Shown here: in pieces, positions 44,387-54,245 of the stretch
How positions within the stretch are numbered: the stretch's first letter is position 1
Layout: every line of letters starts with the position of its first letter
Program-made: the position numbers and the translations under genes
Notes under the pieces: model-generated
Databases searched by the model: none
Told to the model about the DNA's origin: nothing
Seen by the model: only the letters and a program-made list of their open reading frames with translations
Assembly: GCF_011682055.1 (NCBI RefSeq)
Contig: NZ_JAAQOM010000021.1
Span: forward strand, 62,001 to 126,000
Direction of reading: 5' to 3'
Length of the DNA: 64,000 bases
Source: Telluria antibiotica
GTDB taxonomy: Bacteria; Pseudomonadota; Gammaproteobacteria; Burkholderiales; Burkholderiaceae_D

Positions 44387-45922
44387 ATGACCAAGAAGAC
44401 TTGCGCACGCAACCTGGTCGCGGCCATCAGCCTCGCCTGGGCAGCCGGCGCGACGGGCGCGCCTACCGCGGCCCCGGCCGTACCCAGCGACACCGCGATC
44501 AAGGCGGCGAAGCACGCCGTCACGGCCTACCGCGACGACGTCGTCGAGACGCTCGCCAAGCTCGTCAGCTACAACACGGTGGCCGACAAGGACATCCCGT
44601 GCGAACGCAACCCGCGCCACCAGGCGTTCAAGGCCTACCTGCACCAGGAAGCGGACCGCCTGGGCCTGGACTTCACGGACGATGGCTGCGTGGCCATCGT
44701 CGGCCTGGGCAAGGGCGATGATCGCGTGGGCCTCGTCGCGCACGGCGACGTCCAGCCCGTCGACCCGACCAAGTGGAAGAAGTCGCCGTTCGAACTGGAC
44801 CGCACGAGCGAGCCGGGCCGCCTGCTGGCGCGCGGCGCCGAGGACGACAAGGGCCCCATCGCCACGGCGCTGTATGCGATGAAGTCGCTGAAGGATCTAC
44901 ATGTGCCGCTGTCCAGGCGGATCGAGTTGTACGTCTACATGGCCGAGGAATCGGACTGGGGTCCGCTGGAAGCGTTCATGAAGACGCACACGCTGCCGCA
45001 GATGAACATCACGCTCGACGCCGAGTACCCGGCCGTCACGGCGGAGAAGGGCTACGGCACCCTCGCCGTCACGATGCCGAAGGCGGCCGTGGCGCCCCCC
45101 GCGACGGCGCCGTACGTGAAGGCGTTCAAGGGCGGCTTCTTCGGCAGCCAGATTCCGGAAGATGCGCAGGCGACGGTCGCCAACGCGACGCCGGCACTGG
45201 AAGCGCAGATCCGCGCGCGCGCCGGCAAGCAGGCGGGCATGCACTACCAGTTCGAATGGAAAGACCATGACTTCGTCGTGACGGGCAAGGGTTTGTCGGC
45301 GCACTCGTCGAAGCCGGAAGACGGCGTCAACGCCATCAGCATGGTCGCCGACGCGCTGGCCATGCAGCCGTGGCCGGACACGACGGCGGGCGCGCTCGTC
45401 AATTTCCTCAACGAGATGGTGGGCACCGGTTACTTCGGCGAGAAGTTCGGCAGCATCGCCTACCGCGACGCGTTCATGGGCCCGATGACGTTCGCGCCGA
45501 CGGTGATCCGCCAGCACGACGACGGCGGCATCGAGGTGGCGATCAACATCCGCCGGCCGCAGGGCAAGACGGCGGAGCAGCTGCAAAACGAGATCAACGC
45601 CGCGCTCGCGCAATGGCAGGGCGCGCACGTGCAGCTGGCGGACGTGAAGGCGCAGATCGGCGACCCGTGGGTGCAGCAGGATGCGCCGCAACTGCCCGTG
45701 CTGATGAAGACGTTCGCGTACTTCACCGGCATCAAGGATGCGAAGCCGGTCGCCATCGGCGGCGGCACGAATTCGCGCCTGTTCCCGCATGCCGTCAGCT
45801 TCGGTCCGGCCATGCCGCACACGGTCTACACGGGCCACTCCGAACACGAGTTCATCACGACGAAACAGTTGCTGCTGAACCTCGAGATGTACACGGCCGT
45901 GCTGGCCGAGCTCGCCAAATAA
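44387..45922 (+). CDS. Exported M20-family dipeptidase
   Basis: 511 residues with a signal peptide (about 1-24). Metal-site motifs are VAHGDVQPVD, GAEDDKGPIA, MAEESDWG (catalytic Glu) and GHSEHEF; the PepV-like layout with a lid domain at about 180-380 fits. It should cleave dipeptides or short acyl-amino acids in the periplasm. GGAGA before ATG 44387. A terminator-like hairpin follows. Confidence 0.9.
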   Translation: MTKKTCARNLVAAISLAWAAGATGAPTAAPAVPSDTAIKAAKHAVTAYRDDVVETLAKLVSYNTVADKDIPCERNPRHQAFKAYLHQEADRLGLDFTDDGCVAIVGLGKGDDRVGLVAHGDVQPVDPTKWKKSPFELDRTSEPGRLLARGAEDDKGPIATALYAMKSLKDLHVPLSRRIELYVYMAEESDWGPLEAFMKTHTLPQMNITLDAEYPAVTAEKGYGTLAVTMPKAAVAPPATAPYVKAFKGGFFGSQIPEDAQATVANATPALEAQIRARAGKQAGMHYQFEWKDHDFVVTGKGLSAHSSKPEDGVNAISMVADALAMQPWPDTTAGALVNFLNEMVGTGYFGEKFGSIAYRDAFMGPMTFAPTVIRQHDDGGIEVAINIRRPQGKTAEQLQNEINAALAQWQGAHVQLADVKAQIGDPWVQQDAPQLPVLMKTFAYFTGIKDAKPVAIGGGTNSRLFPHAVSFGPAMPHTVYTGHSEHEFITTKQLLLNLEMYTAVLAELAK

Positions 45923-45930
45923 GCTCTTCC

Positions 45931-45953
45931 GCGGGCACGCCTGCGGTGCCCGC
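45931..45953 (+). terminator. Terminator-like hairpin after the M20 gene
   Basis: GCGGGCAC (45931-45938) pairs with GTGCCCGC (45946-45953), 7-nt loop, then a short pyrimidine-rich tail. Its stem resembles the GTGGGCAC/GTGCCCAC repeats but lacks their flanks. Confidence 0.5.
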
Positions 45954-46082
45954 ATCCTTCGTTCCCCAAGACACATTTCAGGTCCGGCCGCGCCCGCTCG
46001 CGGGGGCGCATCACGCCGTTGGCCGCTCGGCTGTGATGTAGGTCGTCTTCTCGCCGAAGCGTGTAAATTCTTCCATAAGTTT

Positions 46083-46100
46083 TGTAGGTTTGAGCCTACA
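46083..46100. promoter_or_regulatory. Inverted repeat upstream of galT
   Basis: TGTAGG-TTTGAG-CCTACA, perfect 6-bp arms, 268 nt before the galT start, in a 445-nt gap (45923-46367) where I see no other gene. Candidate operator for the galactose operon. Confidence 0.4.
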
Positions 46101-46367
46101 TGGAGTTGGTCTTCATAGGGGAAAAATGCCTGTTCCACAGCGTTTCCCTGGGAGAGACAGCAGGCCGGGCCACGGCCGCGCCGGACGCTCCCGCGCGCCC
46201 CGTTGATTGTCGGAAAAGCTAGACCTGACCACCGGAAAATGTGGCGAAAACGCCATGATAGGATCAGGCCTGACGGCGACCGGTTACCGGAAGTCGTCCA
46301 TGCGAAGTCCCGCAAAACAGACGATGCCATGCACAGCCAAGACCTGATAAAGCCTGACGGAAGACAC

Positions 46368-47423
46368 ATGACGTTGTACAGCGGCCGGCCGATCCCGGAC
46401 GGCATCGTCGCGACGAGTCCGTTCGCCGAGCCGCAGCACGCCAACCCGCACCTGCGCTGGCATCCGCTGCGCGGCGAGTGGGTCACGTATGCCGCGTTCC
46501 GCCAGAACCGCACGTATCAGCCGCCGCCGCAGTACAACCCGCTGGCACCGACGCGCGACCCCGACCATCCCACCGAGATGCCGGCCGGAGACTACGAGAT
46601 CGCCGTGTTCGACAACCGCTTCCCGTCGCTCGCGCTCGACGCGCACGAGCCCCCGACGTTGACCGTGCCGACCGCGCCCGCGAACGGCAAATGCGAGGTG
46701 GTCGTGTTCACGCAGGACCCGCAGACGGCGCTGGGCCGCCTGCCGCTGGCGCGCATCGAATTGCTGCTGGAAGTGTGGGGCGACCGCACGCGCCGCATTG
46801 GCGGGCAACACCATATCCAGTACGTGCTGCCGTTCGAGAACCGCGGCGCGGAGGTGGGCGTCACCTTGCACCATCCGCACGGCCAGATCTATGCGTACCC
46901 GTTCGTGCCGCCCGTGCCCGCGCGCCAGTTGGCGCAGGAGCGCGAGTATTTCCTGCAGCACGGCACGAACCTGTTGACCGACATGGCACGCGCGGAAGGC
47001 CAGGACGGCAAGCGCGTCGTGTACGAGGACGCGCACGCGATCGCGTTCGTGCCCGCGTGCGCCCGCTACCCGTACGAAGTGTGGGTGATGCCGACGGCGC
47101 CTTGCCAGGACTTCGCGTCGCTCGCGCCCGCGCAGCGCGAGAGCCTCGCCTGCGCGCTGAAGACGGTGCTGCTGAAGTTCGACTGCCTGTGGGAGCGCCC
47201 GTTCCCGTACCTGATGACGTGGTACCAGGCGCCGACGGACGGCGCCGACCATCCGGAGACGCAGCTGCACTGCCAGTTCCATCCGCCGTACCGCACGCGC
47301 GACCGGCTGAAATACCTGGCCGGCACGGAGATCGGCGCCGGCATGTTCGCGATGGACGTGCTGCCCGAGACGACGGCGTACGAGCTGCAGCAGGTCGCCG
47401 TGCGGCTGGAGGCCGCGGCATGA
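46368..47423 (+). CDS. galT: Galactose-1-phosphate uridylyltransferase
   Basis: 351 residues. The nucleophile His is in HHPHGQIYAYPF (second His of HPH, about residue 171); WVTYAAFRQNRTYQPP and FDNRFPSL are family segments. It exchanges UMP between UDP-glucose and galactose-1-phosphate (Leloir pathway). GGAAG 5-9 nt before ATG 46368 favours it; ATG 46329 is a possible longer start. First gene of a five-gene run; its stop overlaps the next start (ATGA). galE is not in the window. Confidence 0.9.
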   Translation: MTLYSGRPIPDGIVATSPFAEPQHANPHLRWHPLRGEWVTYAAFRQNRTYQPPPQYNPLAPTRDPDHPTEMPAGDYEIAVFDNRFPSLALDAHEPPTLTVPTAPANGKCEVVVFTQDPQTALGRLPLARIELLLEVWGDRTRRIGGQHHIQYVLPFENRGAEVGVTLHHPHGQIYAYPFVPPVPARQLAQEREYFLQHGTNLLTDMARAEGQDGKRVVYEDAHAIAFVPACARYPYEVWVMPTAPCQDFASLAPAQRESLACALKTVLLKFDCLWERPFPYLMTWYQAPTDGADHPETQLHCQFHPPYRTRDRLKYLAGTEIGAGMFAMDVLPETTAYELQQVAVRLEAAA

Positions 47424-48538
47424 GCGCGCTTTTTGACGTGCGCGCCGCCGAGGTGGCCGACAAGCTCGGGCTGCTGCGCGCGGCGCTGGCCGAGACGGGC
47501 GCCGGCGCCATCCGCCTGCGCGGCACCGACTGGTTCGCGTGGGCGACGGCGGGCGGCGACGCGTCCGTGCTGCTCGCGGCCGATTGCGGCGTGGCCGAGA
47601 TGCTCGTCACGCGCGACGAGGCCGTGATCCTGACGGACGCCATCGAGGCCGAGCGCCTGCGCATCGAGGAAGTCCCGGCCGGCTTTTCGTTCCACATCGC
47701 GCCGTGGGCGGAGACGGACTTGCACGAGACCTATGTGCTGGGCGCGGCACGCGGAGGCGCCGTCCTGTCCGACCGGCCGCGCAGCAACAACGGCTACAGC
47801 GAGTCGCCATTGCCCGCGAGCCTGCGCCTGCGCCGCATGGTCTTGCTGCCGTCCGAGCACGACCGCTACCGCGCGCTGGGCCGCGATGCCGGCGCCGCGC
47901 TGGCGGAGACGCTGCGCGCCGCACGCCCCGAGTGGACGGAATTCGATCTCGCCGGCGCCGGTGCGCAGGCATTGTGGCGGCGCGGCATCCAGCCCGCGCT
48001 CGTGCTGGCCGCGGGCGCGCGGCGCTTGGCGGCGTTCCGCCATCCCGTGCCGACACAAGAACCGCTCGGCGCGCGCGCGATGCTGGTGTTCTGCGCGCGC
48101 CGCCACGGCCTCGTCGCGAGCCTGTCGCGTGCCGTCGCGTTCGGCCCGCTGACCGACGACGAGCGCAACGCCGAGGCCGACCTGCTGCAGGTCGAAGCGA
48201 CGGGGCTCGACGCCGTGCGCCCGGGCCAGTCGCTGGCCGCCGTCTACCACGCGCTGGAAGCGGCGTACCGCCACGTCGACCGGCCGGACGCCATCCGCGA
48301 ACACCACCAGGGCGGCATCGCGGGCTACCAGGCGCGCGAGATCGTCGCAAGCCCCAGCACCGCGACGGGCGTCGAGACGGGGATGGCGTTCGCGCTGAAC
48401 CCGAGCTTCGCGGGCATGAAGGTCGAAGACACGTTCCTGCTCGGCGCGAACGGGCTGGAGAACCTGACCCTGGGCGCCGACTGGCCGACGACGACAATCC
48501 AGGGCCGCGCGCGGCCCACATGGCTGGAGGTGACATGA
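47420..48538 (+). CDS. M24-fold (creatinase/aminopeptidase-like) protein, probably non-enzymatic
   Basis: 372 residues with the two-domain creatinase/Xaa-Pro peptidase outline. Of the five metal ligands only some remain: the two Asp positions read FCARRHG and ASLSR, HHQGG keeps His295/296, the first Glu is Asn327 (ALNPS), and the last Glu336 (KVEDTF) is kept. A normal binuclear site cannot form. It is locked between galT and galK by ATGA overlaps on both sides, so it probably has a role in galactose use, for example as a sugar- or protein-binding scaffold. Confidence 0.8.
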   Translation: MSALFDVRAAEVADKLGLLRAALAETGAGAIRLRGTDWFAWATAGGDASVLLAADCGVAEMLVTRDEAVILTDAIEAERLRIEEVPAGFSFHIAPWAETDLHETYVLGAARGGAVLSDRPRSNNGYSESPLPASLRLRRMVLLPSEHDRYRALGRDAGAALAETLRAARPEWTEFDLAGAGAQALWRRGIQPALVLAAGARRLAAFRHPVPTQEPLGARAMLVFCARRHGLVASLSRAVAFGPLTDDERNAEADLLQVEATGLDAVRPGQSLAAVYHALEAAYRHVDRPDAIREHHQGGIAGYQAREIVASPSTATGVETGMAFALNPSFAGMKVEDTFLLGANGLENLTLGADWPTTTIQGRARPTWLEVT

Positions 48539-49635
48539 ACGATCCCGAGACCTTCTTCGGCGGCGCCCCGGAGGCGCACGCATCGGCGCCCGGCCGCGTC
48601 AACCTGCTGGGCGAGCACACGGACTACAACGACGGCTACATGCTGCCCGTCGCGACGCCGCAGGCGACCTCCGTCGCGCTCGCGCGCAGCCACGACGACC
48701 AGCACCACCTGTACTCCGGCACCCTCGACGGCAACGTGACGTTCGCGGCGAAGGGCGGCAGCGCGCCGCAGGGCTTCGGCAGCTATATCGAAGGCTGCAT
48801 CCGTCTCGTCGAAGCGACGGGCGTCGCGGTGCCGCCGCTGCGCGTGTTCGTGACGACGAATCTGCCCGTCGGCTCCGGCCTGTCGTCGTCGGCTGCGCTC
48901 GAAGTGTCGATGCTGCGCGCGATGCGCAACCTGCTCGGTTTTGCGCTGGACGACGTGAAGCTCGCGCAGATCGCACAGCGCGCCGAGATCGAATACGCAC
49001 GCGTCAACTGCGGCATCATGGACCAGATGGCGTCGAGCCTGTGCGACGAGAGGAACATGCTGTTCATCGATGCGCGCACGCTGGAGCACCGCCTCGTGCC
49101 CATGCCTGCGGGGACGGAGCTGATCGTCGTCGACTCCGGCGTGCCGCGCACGCTGGCGGCCAGCAAGTACAACGAACGCCGCGCCGAATGCGAGGAGGCG
49201 TCGCGCAAGCTGGGCGTGAAGGCGCTGCGCGACGTGACCGACCCCGCGGCCGTGGAAGGCCTGCCCGAGCCGCTGCGCCGGCGCGCGCGCCACGTCGTGC
49301 TGGAAGACTTGCGCGTGCTGGAAGCGGCAAAAGGCGTATCGGCCGAACGCTTCGGCGAACTGATGAACGCGTCGCACGAGAGCCTGCGCGACGACTACGA
49401 AGTTTCGATTCCCGAGCTCGACCAGCTGGTGGCCGCGTTGCGCGCCGCCCCGGGCGTGCTCGGTGCACGCCTGACCGGTGCCGGCTTCGGCGGCGCCACC
49501 GTGGCTCTGTGCCGCACAGGTCAGGCACGACAGGCAGCGGAAACTGCACTCTCCACCTACAACAAAGCTGGACGCCAGGGACGCATCCTGATCCCGGTCC
49601 CGACCCAAGGAAAGGAAAATAATGAGCCAGTTTGA
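48535..49635 (+). CDS. galK: Galactokinase
   Basis: 366 residues, GHMP kinase. The galactokinase signature GRVNLLGEHTDYNDGY is at 20-35, the ATP loop LPVGSGLSSSAALE near 121, and CGIMDQM follows; GARLTGAGFGG is near the C-terminus. It phosphorylates galactose at C1. It overlaps the preceding gene by ATGA and the following GH2 gene by 14 nt. Confidence 0.95.
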   Translation: MNDPETFFGGAPEAHASAPGRVNLLGEHTDYNDGYMLPVATPQATSVALARSHDDQHHLYSGTLDGNVTFAAKGGSAPQGFGSYIEGCIRLVEATGVAVPPLRVFVTTNLPVGSGLSSSAALEVSMLRAMRNLLGFALDDVKLAQIAQRAEIEYARVNCGIMDQMASSLCDERNMLFIDARTLEHRLVPMPAGTELIVVDSGVPRTLAASKYNERRAECEEASRKLGVKALRDVTDPAAVEGLPEPLRRRARHVVLEDLRVLEAAKGVSAERFGELMNASHESLRDDYEVSIPELDQLVAALRAAPGVLGARLTGAGFGGATVALCRTGQARQAAETALSTYNKAGRQGRILIPVPTQGKENNEPV

Positions 49636-51430
49636 GTATCCCCGCCCGCAGCTGGTCCGCGACAATTGGATCAACCTGAACGGTAAATGGCGCTTCCGTT
49701 TCGACGACGAGCTTGTCAACAAGATGCCGGAAGGCGTGACCGGCTGGACCCACGAGATCAACGTGCCGTTCGCGCCCGAGACGGAAATGTCCGGCATCCA
49801 GGACACCGGCTTCCACCGCTTCTGCTGGTACGAGCGCGACTTCGAGCTGAAGCCGTCGGAGGACCGCGTCATCCTGCACTTCGGCGCCGTCGATTATTTC
49901 GCGCGCGTCTGGGTCAATGGCCAGCTCGTGGCCGAGCACGAGGGCGGCCACACGCCGTTCCGTGCCGACATCACGCCCGCGCTGAAGGCGGACGGCAAGC
50001 AGACCGTGACCGTGTTCGTCGAGGACGACCCGGCCGACCTCGCGAAGCCCCGCGGCAAGCAGGACTGGCTGCTGGAACCGCACTCGATCTGGTACCCGCG
50101 CACGACCGGCATCTGGCAGACCGTATGGATCGAGCGGGTATCGCGCACGTTCATCCAGACCCTGCGCTGGACGCCGCTGTTCGAAACCTTCGAGATCGGC
50201 TGCGAAGTCTTTGCCGGCGGCGACATCCAGGAAGACATGTTCGTCGAGGTCAAGATCTGGCATGGCAAGCAATTGCTGGCGGACGATAACTACAAGCTGT
50301 TGGCCGGCGAGGCGAACCGCAAGATCGCGCTGTCCGACCCCGGCATCGACGATTCCCGCAACGAGCTGCTGTGGAGCCCGGAGCGCCCCACGTTGCTGGA
50401 CGCGGAGGTCATCCTGCGCTGCGGCGACAGGATCGTCGACCACGTGAAGTCGTACACGGCGCTGCGCTCGTTCCACATCAACCGCGACCGTCTGCTGCTG
50501 AATGGAAGGCCGTATCCGCTGCGCCTCGTGCTGGACCAGGGCTACTGGACCGAGTCGTTCATGACGGCCCCGTCCGACGAGCACCTGAGGCGCGACGTCG
50601 AACTGGCCAAGCTGATGGGCTTCAACGGCGTGCGCAAGCACCAGAAGATCGAAGACCCGCGCTACCTGTACTGGGCCGACAAGCTGGGCCTGCTCGTGTG
50701 GGAAGAGATGCCATCGGCCTACCGCTTCGCCCCGCGCGCGATCACGCGCATGGTCAAGGAGTGGACCGAGGCGATCGAGCGTGACTACAGCCACCCGTGC
50801 ATCATCGTGTGGGTGCCGTTCAACGAGTCGTGGGGTGTGCCGAACCTGACCTTGACGCAGGCACATCGCAACGCCGTCGAGGCGCTGTACCACCTCACGC
50901 GCACGCTCGATTCGACGCGCCCCGTGATCGGCAACGACGGCTGGGAAGCGTCTGCCACCGACATCCTGGGCATCCACGACTACGACTGCAATCCGGACAA
51001 GCTGAAGGCGCGCTACGAGGTCAGCGACCCAGTGCGCACGCTGTTCGATCAACGCCGTCCCGGCGGACGCATCCTCACCCTGGACGGCTTCCCGCACCGC
51101 GGCCAGCCCATCGTGCTCACCGAATTCGGCGGCATCGCATTCGATCCGAACGCGACGCCGGAAGATGGCACGTGGGGCTATACCCGTGCCCATACGGCCG
51201 AGAGTTATCACGCGCTGTACCAACGGCTGCTGAAGGTGGTCAACGAGACCTTCATGTTCAGCGGCTTCTGCTATACCCAGTTCGCCGACACGTTCCAGGA
51301 AGCGAACGGCCTGCTCAACGCGGACCGTACGCCCAAGCTGCCGTTCGAAGTGATCAGCGCGGCCACGCGCAACGTCAAGCTCGAACCCAAGGACGTGGAA
51401 GAGGAGGGAGACAAACCGGGCCAGGCGTAA
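49622..51430 (+). CDS. GH2 glycosidase (beta-galactosidase/glucuronidase type), cytoplasmic
   Basis: 602 residues, no signal peptide. GH2 order: N-terminal sugar-binding domain (about 10-190, with VWVNGQLVAEHEGGHTPF), immunoglobulin-like domain, and TIM barrel with acid/base Glu402 (PFNESWG) and nucleophile Glu501 (LTEFGG). It is shorter than LacZ (about 1020). Its place right after galK suggests release of galactose from an imported galactoside; a beta-glucuronidase or arabinopyranosidase cannot be ruled out. AAGGAAA precedes ATG 49622. Confidence 0.85.
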   Translation: MSQFEYPRPQLVRDNWINLNGKWRFRFDDELVNKMPEGVTGWTHEINVPFAPETEMSGIQDTGFHRFCWYERDFELKPSEDRVILHFGAVDYFARVWVNGQLVAEHEGGHTPFRADITPALKADGKQTVTVFVEDDPADLAKPRGKQDWLLEPHSIWYPRTTGIWQTVWIERVSRTFIQTLRWTPLFETFEIGCEVFAGGDIQEDMFVEVKIWHGKQLLADDNYKLLAGEANRKIALSDPGIDDSRNELLWSPERPTLLDAEVILRCGDRIVDHVKSYTALRSFHINRDRLLLNGRPYPLRLVLDQGYWTESFMTAPSDEHLRRDVELAKLMGFNGVRKHQKIEDPRYLYWADKLGLLVWEEMPSAYRFAPRAITRMVKEWTEAIERDYSHPCIIVWVPFNESWGVPNLTLTQAHRNAVEALYHLTRTLDSTRPVIGNDGWEASATDILGIHDYDCNPDKLKARYEVSDPVRTLFDQRRPGGRILTLDGFPHRGQPIVLTEFGGIAFDPNATPEDGTWGYTRAHTAESYHALYQRLLKVVNETFMFSGFCYTQFADTFQEANGLLNADRTPKLPFEVISAATRNVKLEPKDVEEEGDKPGQA

Positions 51431-51492
51431 GCGCCGCCCGGCGCTCCGAACCCCGACGCGAGCACGGCACCCTCAGGGCGCCCGCCCCATCG

Positions 51493-51518
51493 CAGCGCTG
51501 CCGCGCACGGCAGCGCTG
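51493..51518 (+). terminator. Strong hairpin between the GH2 gene and the fusion gene
   Basis: 11-bp perfect stem CAGCGCTGCCG/CGGCAGCGCTG, 4-nt loop, no T-run. It may weaken read-through into the fusion gene or protect the mRNA end. Confidence 0.5.
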
Positions 51519-51607
51519 TGGACGGGTTCGCTCGCCTGCTGGGGCGGTCGATCCGGTCCACGCCACCGATCAATCGACCGCCCGCCATGGGCGACAAGGA
51601 GCCCATC

Positions 51608-54238
51608 ATGCCTACGATCGTCGTTTTCAGCCACCTGCGCTGGGACTTCGTGTTCCAGCGGCCGCAGCATCTGCTGTCGCGCCTGGCCCAGCATTACCCG
51701 GTCCTGTTCGTCGAGGAACCGGTGTACGACGACGGCGCCCCGTTCATGGAGCGGTCCAGCCCGGCACCGAACGTGACCGTGTGCCGCGCACACACTCCCA
51801 TCCAGGCGAACGGCTTCCACGACGAGCAACTGCGCCTGCTGCAGCCGATGGTGGCGCACCTGGCACCACCGGGAGAGGAAGTCGTCGCGTGGTTCTACAC
51901 GCCGATGGCGCTGCCTTTGCTGCAATCGCTGCGACCCGCGCTCGTCGTGTACGACTGCATGGATGAACTGGCCGCATTCCGGAATCCGCCCAAGCAATTG
52001 CTGCAGCGTGAAAGCGCGCTGCTGTCCGTCGCCGACCTCGTGTTCGCGGGCGGCCCCAGCCTGTACGAGGCGAAGCGCCACCGCCACCCGAACGTCCACT
52101 GCTTCTCGTCCAGCGTCGACGTCGTGCACTTCCAGCAGGCGCTGGACCGCTCGCGCGCGCATCCGCATCAGGACGCGATCTCGCATCCGCGCCTCGGCTT
52201 CTACGGCGTGCTGGACGAGCGCTTCGACCCGGATCTCGTGGACGCCGTCGCGGCAAGCCATCCGGAATGGCAGGTCGTGCTGGCCGGCCCCGTGGTGAAA
52301 ATCGATCCGGAGCGCCTGCCGCGCCGTCCCAACATCCACTACCTGGGCCAGCAGCCGTACGGCGCGCTGCCCGACCTGCTGGCCGGCTGGGACGTGTGCC
52401 TGATGCCGTTCGCCATCAACGAGGCGACGAAATACATCAGCCCGACGAAGGTGCTCGAATACATGGCGGCGCAGCTGCCCATCGTCAGCACGCCGATCGC
52501 CGACGTCGCGAATCCGTATGGCCACGTGGTCGCCATCGCGTCTACCGCCGACGAGTTCATCGCCGCGTGCGAAGCCGCGCTGGCGCAAACGCCGGAACAG
52601 CGCCGGCACATGGTCGACGCGATGCGGGCCGTCGTCGCCGCCACGTCGTGGGACAACACGGCCGCGCGCATGCGCGAGCTGATCGACACGGCGCCCCCGC
52701 ACACGGACCGGCGCGCCACACCGCGCGGCCTCGATGGCGCGGACGATGCGGCCGCTGCGTCGCTGCGTAGCGACGCGCCGCGCGGCTCGAAAGTGAATCC
52801 GCTGCGCGCGCACGAGCCGCATGTGGGCACCATCGTCATCGGCGGCGGGCCGACGGGGCTGTCGGCCGCGTACCATCTCGACGCGGACACCTTGCTGCTG
52901 GACCGCAACGAGACCGTCGGCGGCTGGTGCCGCTCGATCGAGGACAACGGCTTCACGTTCGATCACGCGGGCCACATCATGTTCTCGAACGACCCGTACG
53001 TCCTGAAGATGTACGAGGTCCTGCTGGGCGATAACGTGCACTGGCAGAACCGCGAAGCGTGGGTCTACAGCAAGGGCGTGTACACGCGCTATCCTTTCCA
53101 GGGCGCGCTGTACGGCCTGCCGCCGAAGGTCGTCACGGAGTGCATCATGGGCGCCATCGAAGCCCGCTACGAAAGCGCGGAGGCGAAGACCGCGGCCGCG
53201 CACGCCGTCGACGATTGCTGCGCCGACGGCACGCTTGACATGTGCAACACGGATCGCGCCGAGGTAAGAACAATGCGGGGCGAGGTGAAGAATTTCGAGC
53301 AATTCATCTACAAGGTATGGGGCAAGGGCATCGCGAAACACTTCGCGATTCCTTACAACCGCAAGATCTGGACGGTGCCGCTGGCCGAGATGGAAACGTC
53401 ATGGCTCGGCGGCCGCGTACCGCTGCCGAACCTGGAGGAAATCATCCAGGGCGCGCTGGAGCCGTCGCCGAAACCGCTGGGCCCGAACGCCCGCTTCGGC
53501 TATCCGTTGAAGGGCGGCTTCCAGGCACTGATGAATGGCTTCCTGCCTCACATCAAGGGCAAGATCGAACTGAATGCGGACGTCGTGCAAGTGCTGCCGC
53601 GCGAGCATATCGTCGCACTGCGCGACGGCCGCCGCTTCCGCTACGACGACCTCATCTCCACGATGCCGCTCCCCGAGCTGGTAAAGGCCATCGGCGATGA
53701 GGCGCCGGCAGCCGTGAAGGCCGCGGCGAGAGGCTTGCGCCACGTGTCGATCCGCTGCGTGAACATCGGCATCGACCGCGTCGCCACGGACAAGCACTGG
53801 ATCTACTATCCGGAAGACACAATCTTCCACCGCATCTTCGTGCAGGGCAATGCGAGCCCCGGCTGCAATCCGCCCGGCGGCTTCGGCTTCACGTGCGAGA
53901 TCTCGTACTCGCCGTACAAGCCGTTGCCCATCGACGGCGACGCGCTGATCGCGCGCGCGATCGACGATTGCCGCAAGGTGGGCATGATCCAGGACGGCGA
54001 CACGATCCTCGCCGCGCACCAGGTCGACATGCCGTATGCCTACGTGCTGTACGACCACGCGCGCGCCCGCAACGTCGAGACGTGCAAGGCCTGGCTGAAG
54101 CAGTTCGACATCACGCTCGTCGGCCGCTACAGCGAGTGGGAGTACTACAACTCCGACCACGCGCTGCTGGCCGGCAAGCGCGGTGCGGACATCGTGCGCG
54201 CGAAGCGCACGCGCGCGCAACAGGTCGGAGCGGAGTAG
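51608..54238 (+). CDS. Glycosyltransferase fused to UDP-galactopyranose-mutase-like flavoprotein
   Basis: 876 residues from ATG 51608, set by AAGGAG at about 51596. Residues 1-370 are a GT-B glycosyltransferase (FQRPQHLLSRL, NIHYLGQQPYGALPDLL, KVLEYMAAQLPIVSTP). A charged/Ala-rich linker (about 371-405) leads to a FAD-binding domain: GGGPTG at 412-417, HAGHIMFSND, YPFQGALYGLP, FEQFIYKVWGKGIAKHFAIPYNRKIW, then YSEWEYYNSDHAL at the end, as in UGM-type amine-oxidase-fold enzymes. One protein might make and use a furanose nucleotide sugar for surface glycan. Confidence 0.85.
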   Translation: MPTIVVFSHLRWDFVFQRPQHLLSRLAQHYPVLFVEEPVYDDGAPFMERSSPAPNVTVCRAHTPIQANGFHDEQLRLLQPMVAHLAPPGEEVVAWFYTPMALPLLQSLRPALVVYDCMDELAAFRNPPKQLLQRESALLSVADLVFAGGPSLYEAKRHRHPNVHCFSSSVDVVHFQQALDRSRAHPHQDAISHPRLGFYGVLDERFDPDLVDAVAASHPEWQVVLAGPVVKIDPERLPRRPNIHYLGQQPYGALPDLLAGWDVCLMPFAINEATKYISPTKVLEYMAAQLPIVSTPIADVANPYGHVVAIASTADEFIAACEAALAQTPEQRRHMVDAMRAVVAATSWDNTAARMRELIDTAPPHTDRRATPRGLDGADDAAAASLRSDAPRGSKVNPLRAHEPHVGTIVIGGGPTGLSAAYHLDADTLLLDRNETVGGWCRSIEDNGFTFDHAGHIMFSNDPYVLKMYEVLLGDNVHWQNREAWVYSKGVYTRYPFQGALYGLPPKVVTECIMGAIEARYESAEAKTAAAHAVDDCCADGTLDMCNTDRAEVRTMRGEVKNFEQFIYKVWGKGIAKHFAIPYNRKIWTVPLAEMETSWLGGRVPLPNLEEIIQGALEPSPKPLGPNARFGYPLKGGFQALMNGFLPHIKGKIELNADVVQVLPREHIVALRDGRRFRYDDLISTMPLPELVKAIGDEAPAAVKAAARGLRHVSIRCVNIGIDRVATDKHWIYYPEDTIFHRIFVQGNASPGCNPPGGFGFTCEISYSPYKPLPIDGDALIARAIDDCRKVGMIQDGDTILAAHQVDMPYAYVLYDHARARNVETCKAWLKQFDITLVGRYSEWEYYNSDHALLAGKRGADIVRAKRTRAQQVGAE

Positions 54239-54245
54239 GCCGTGC

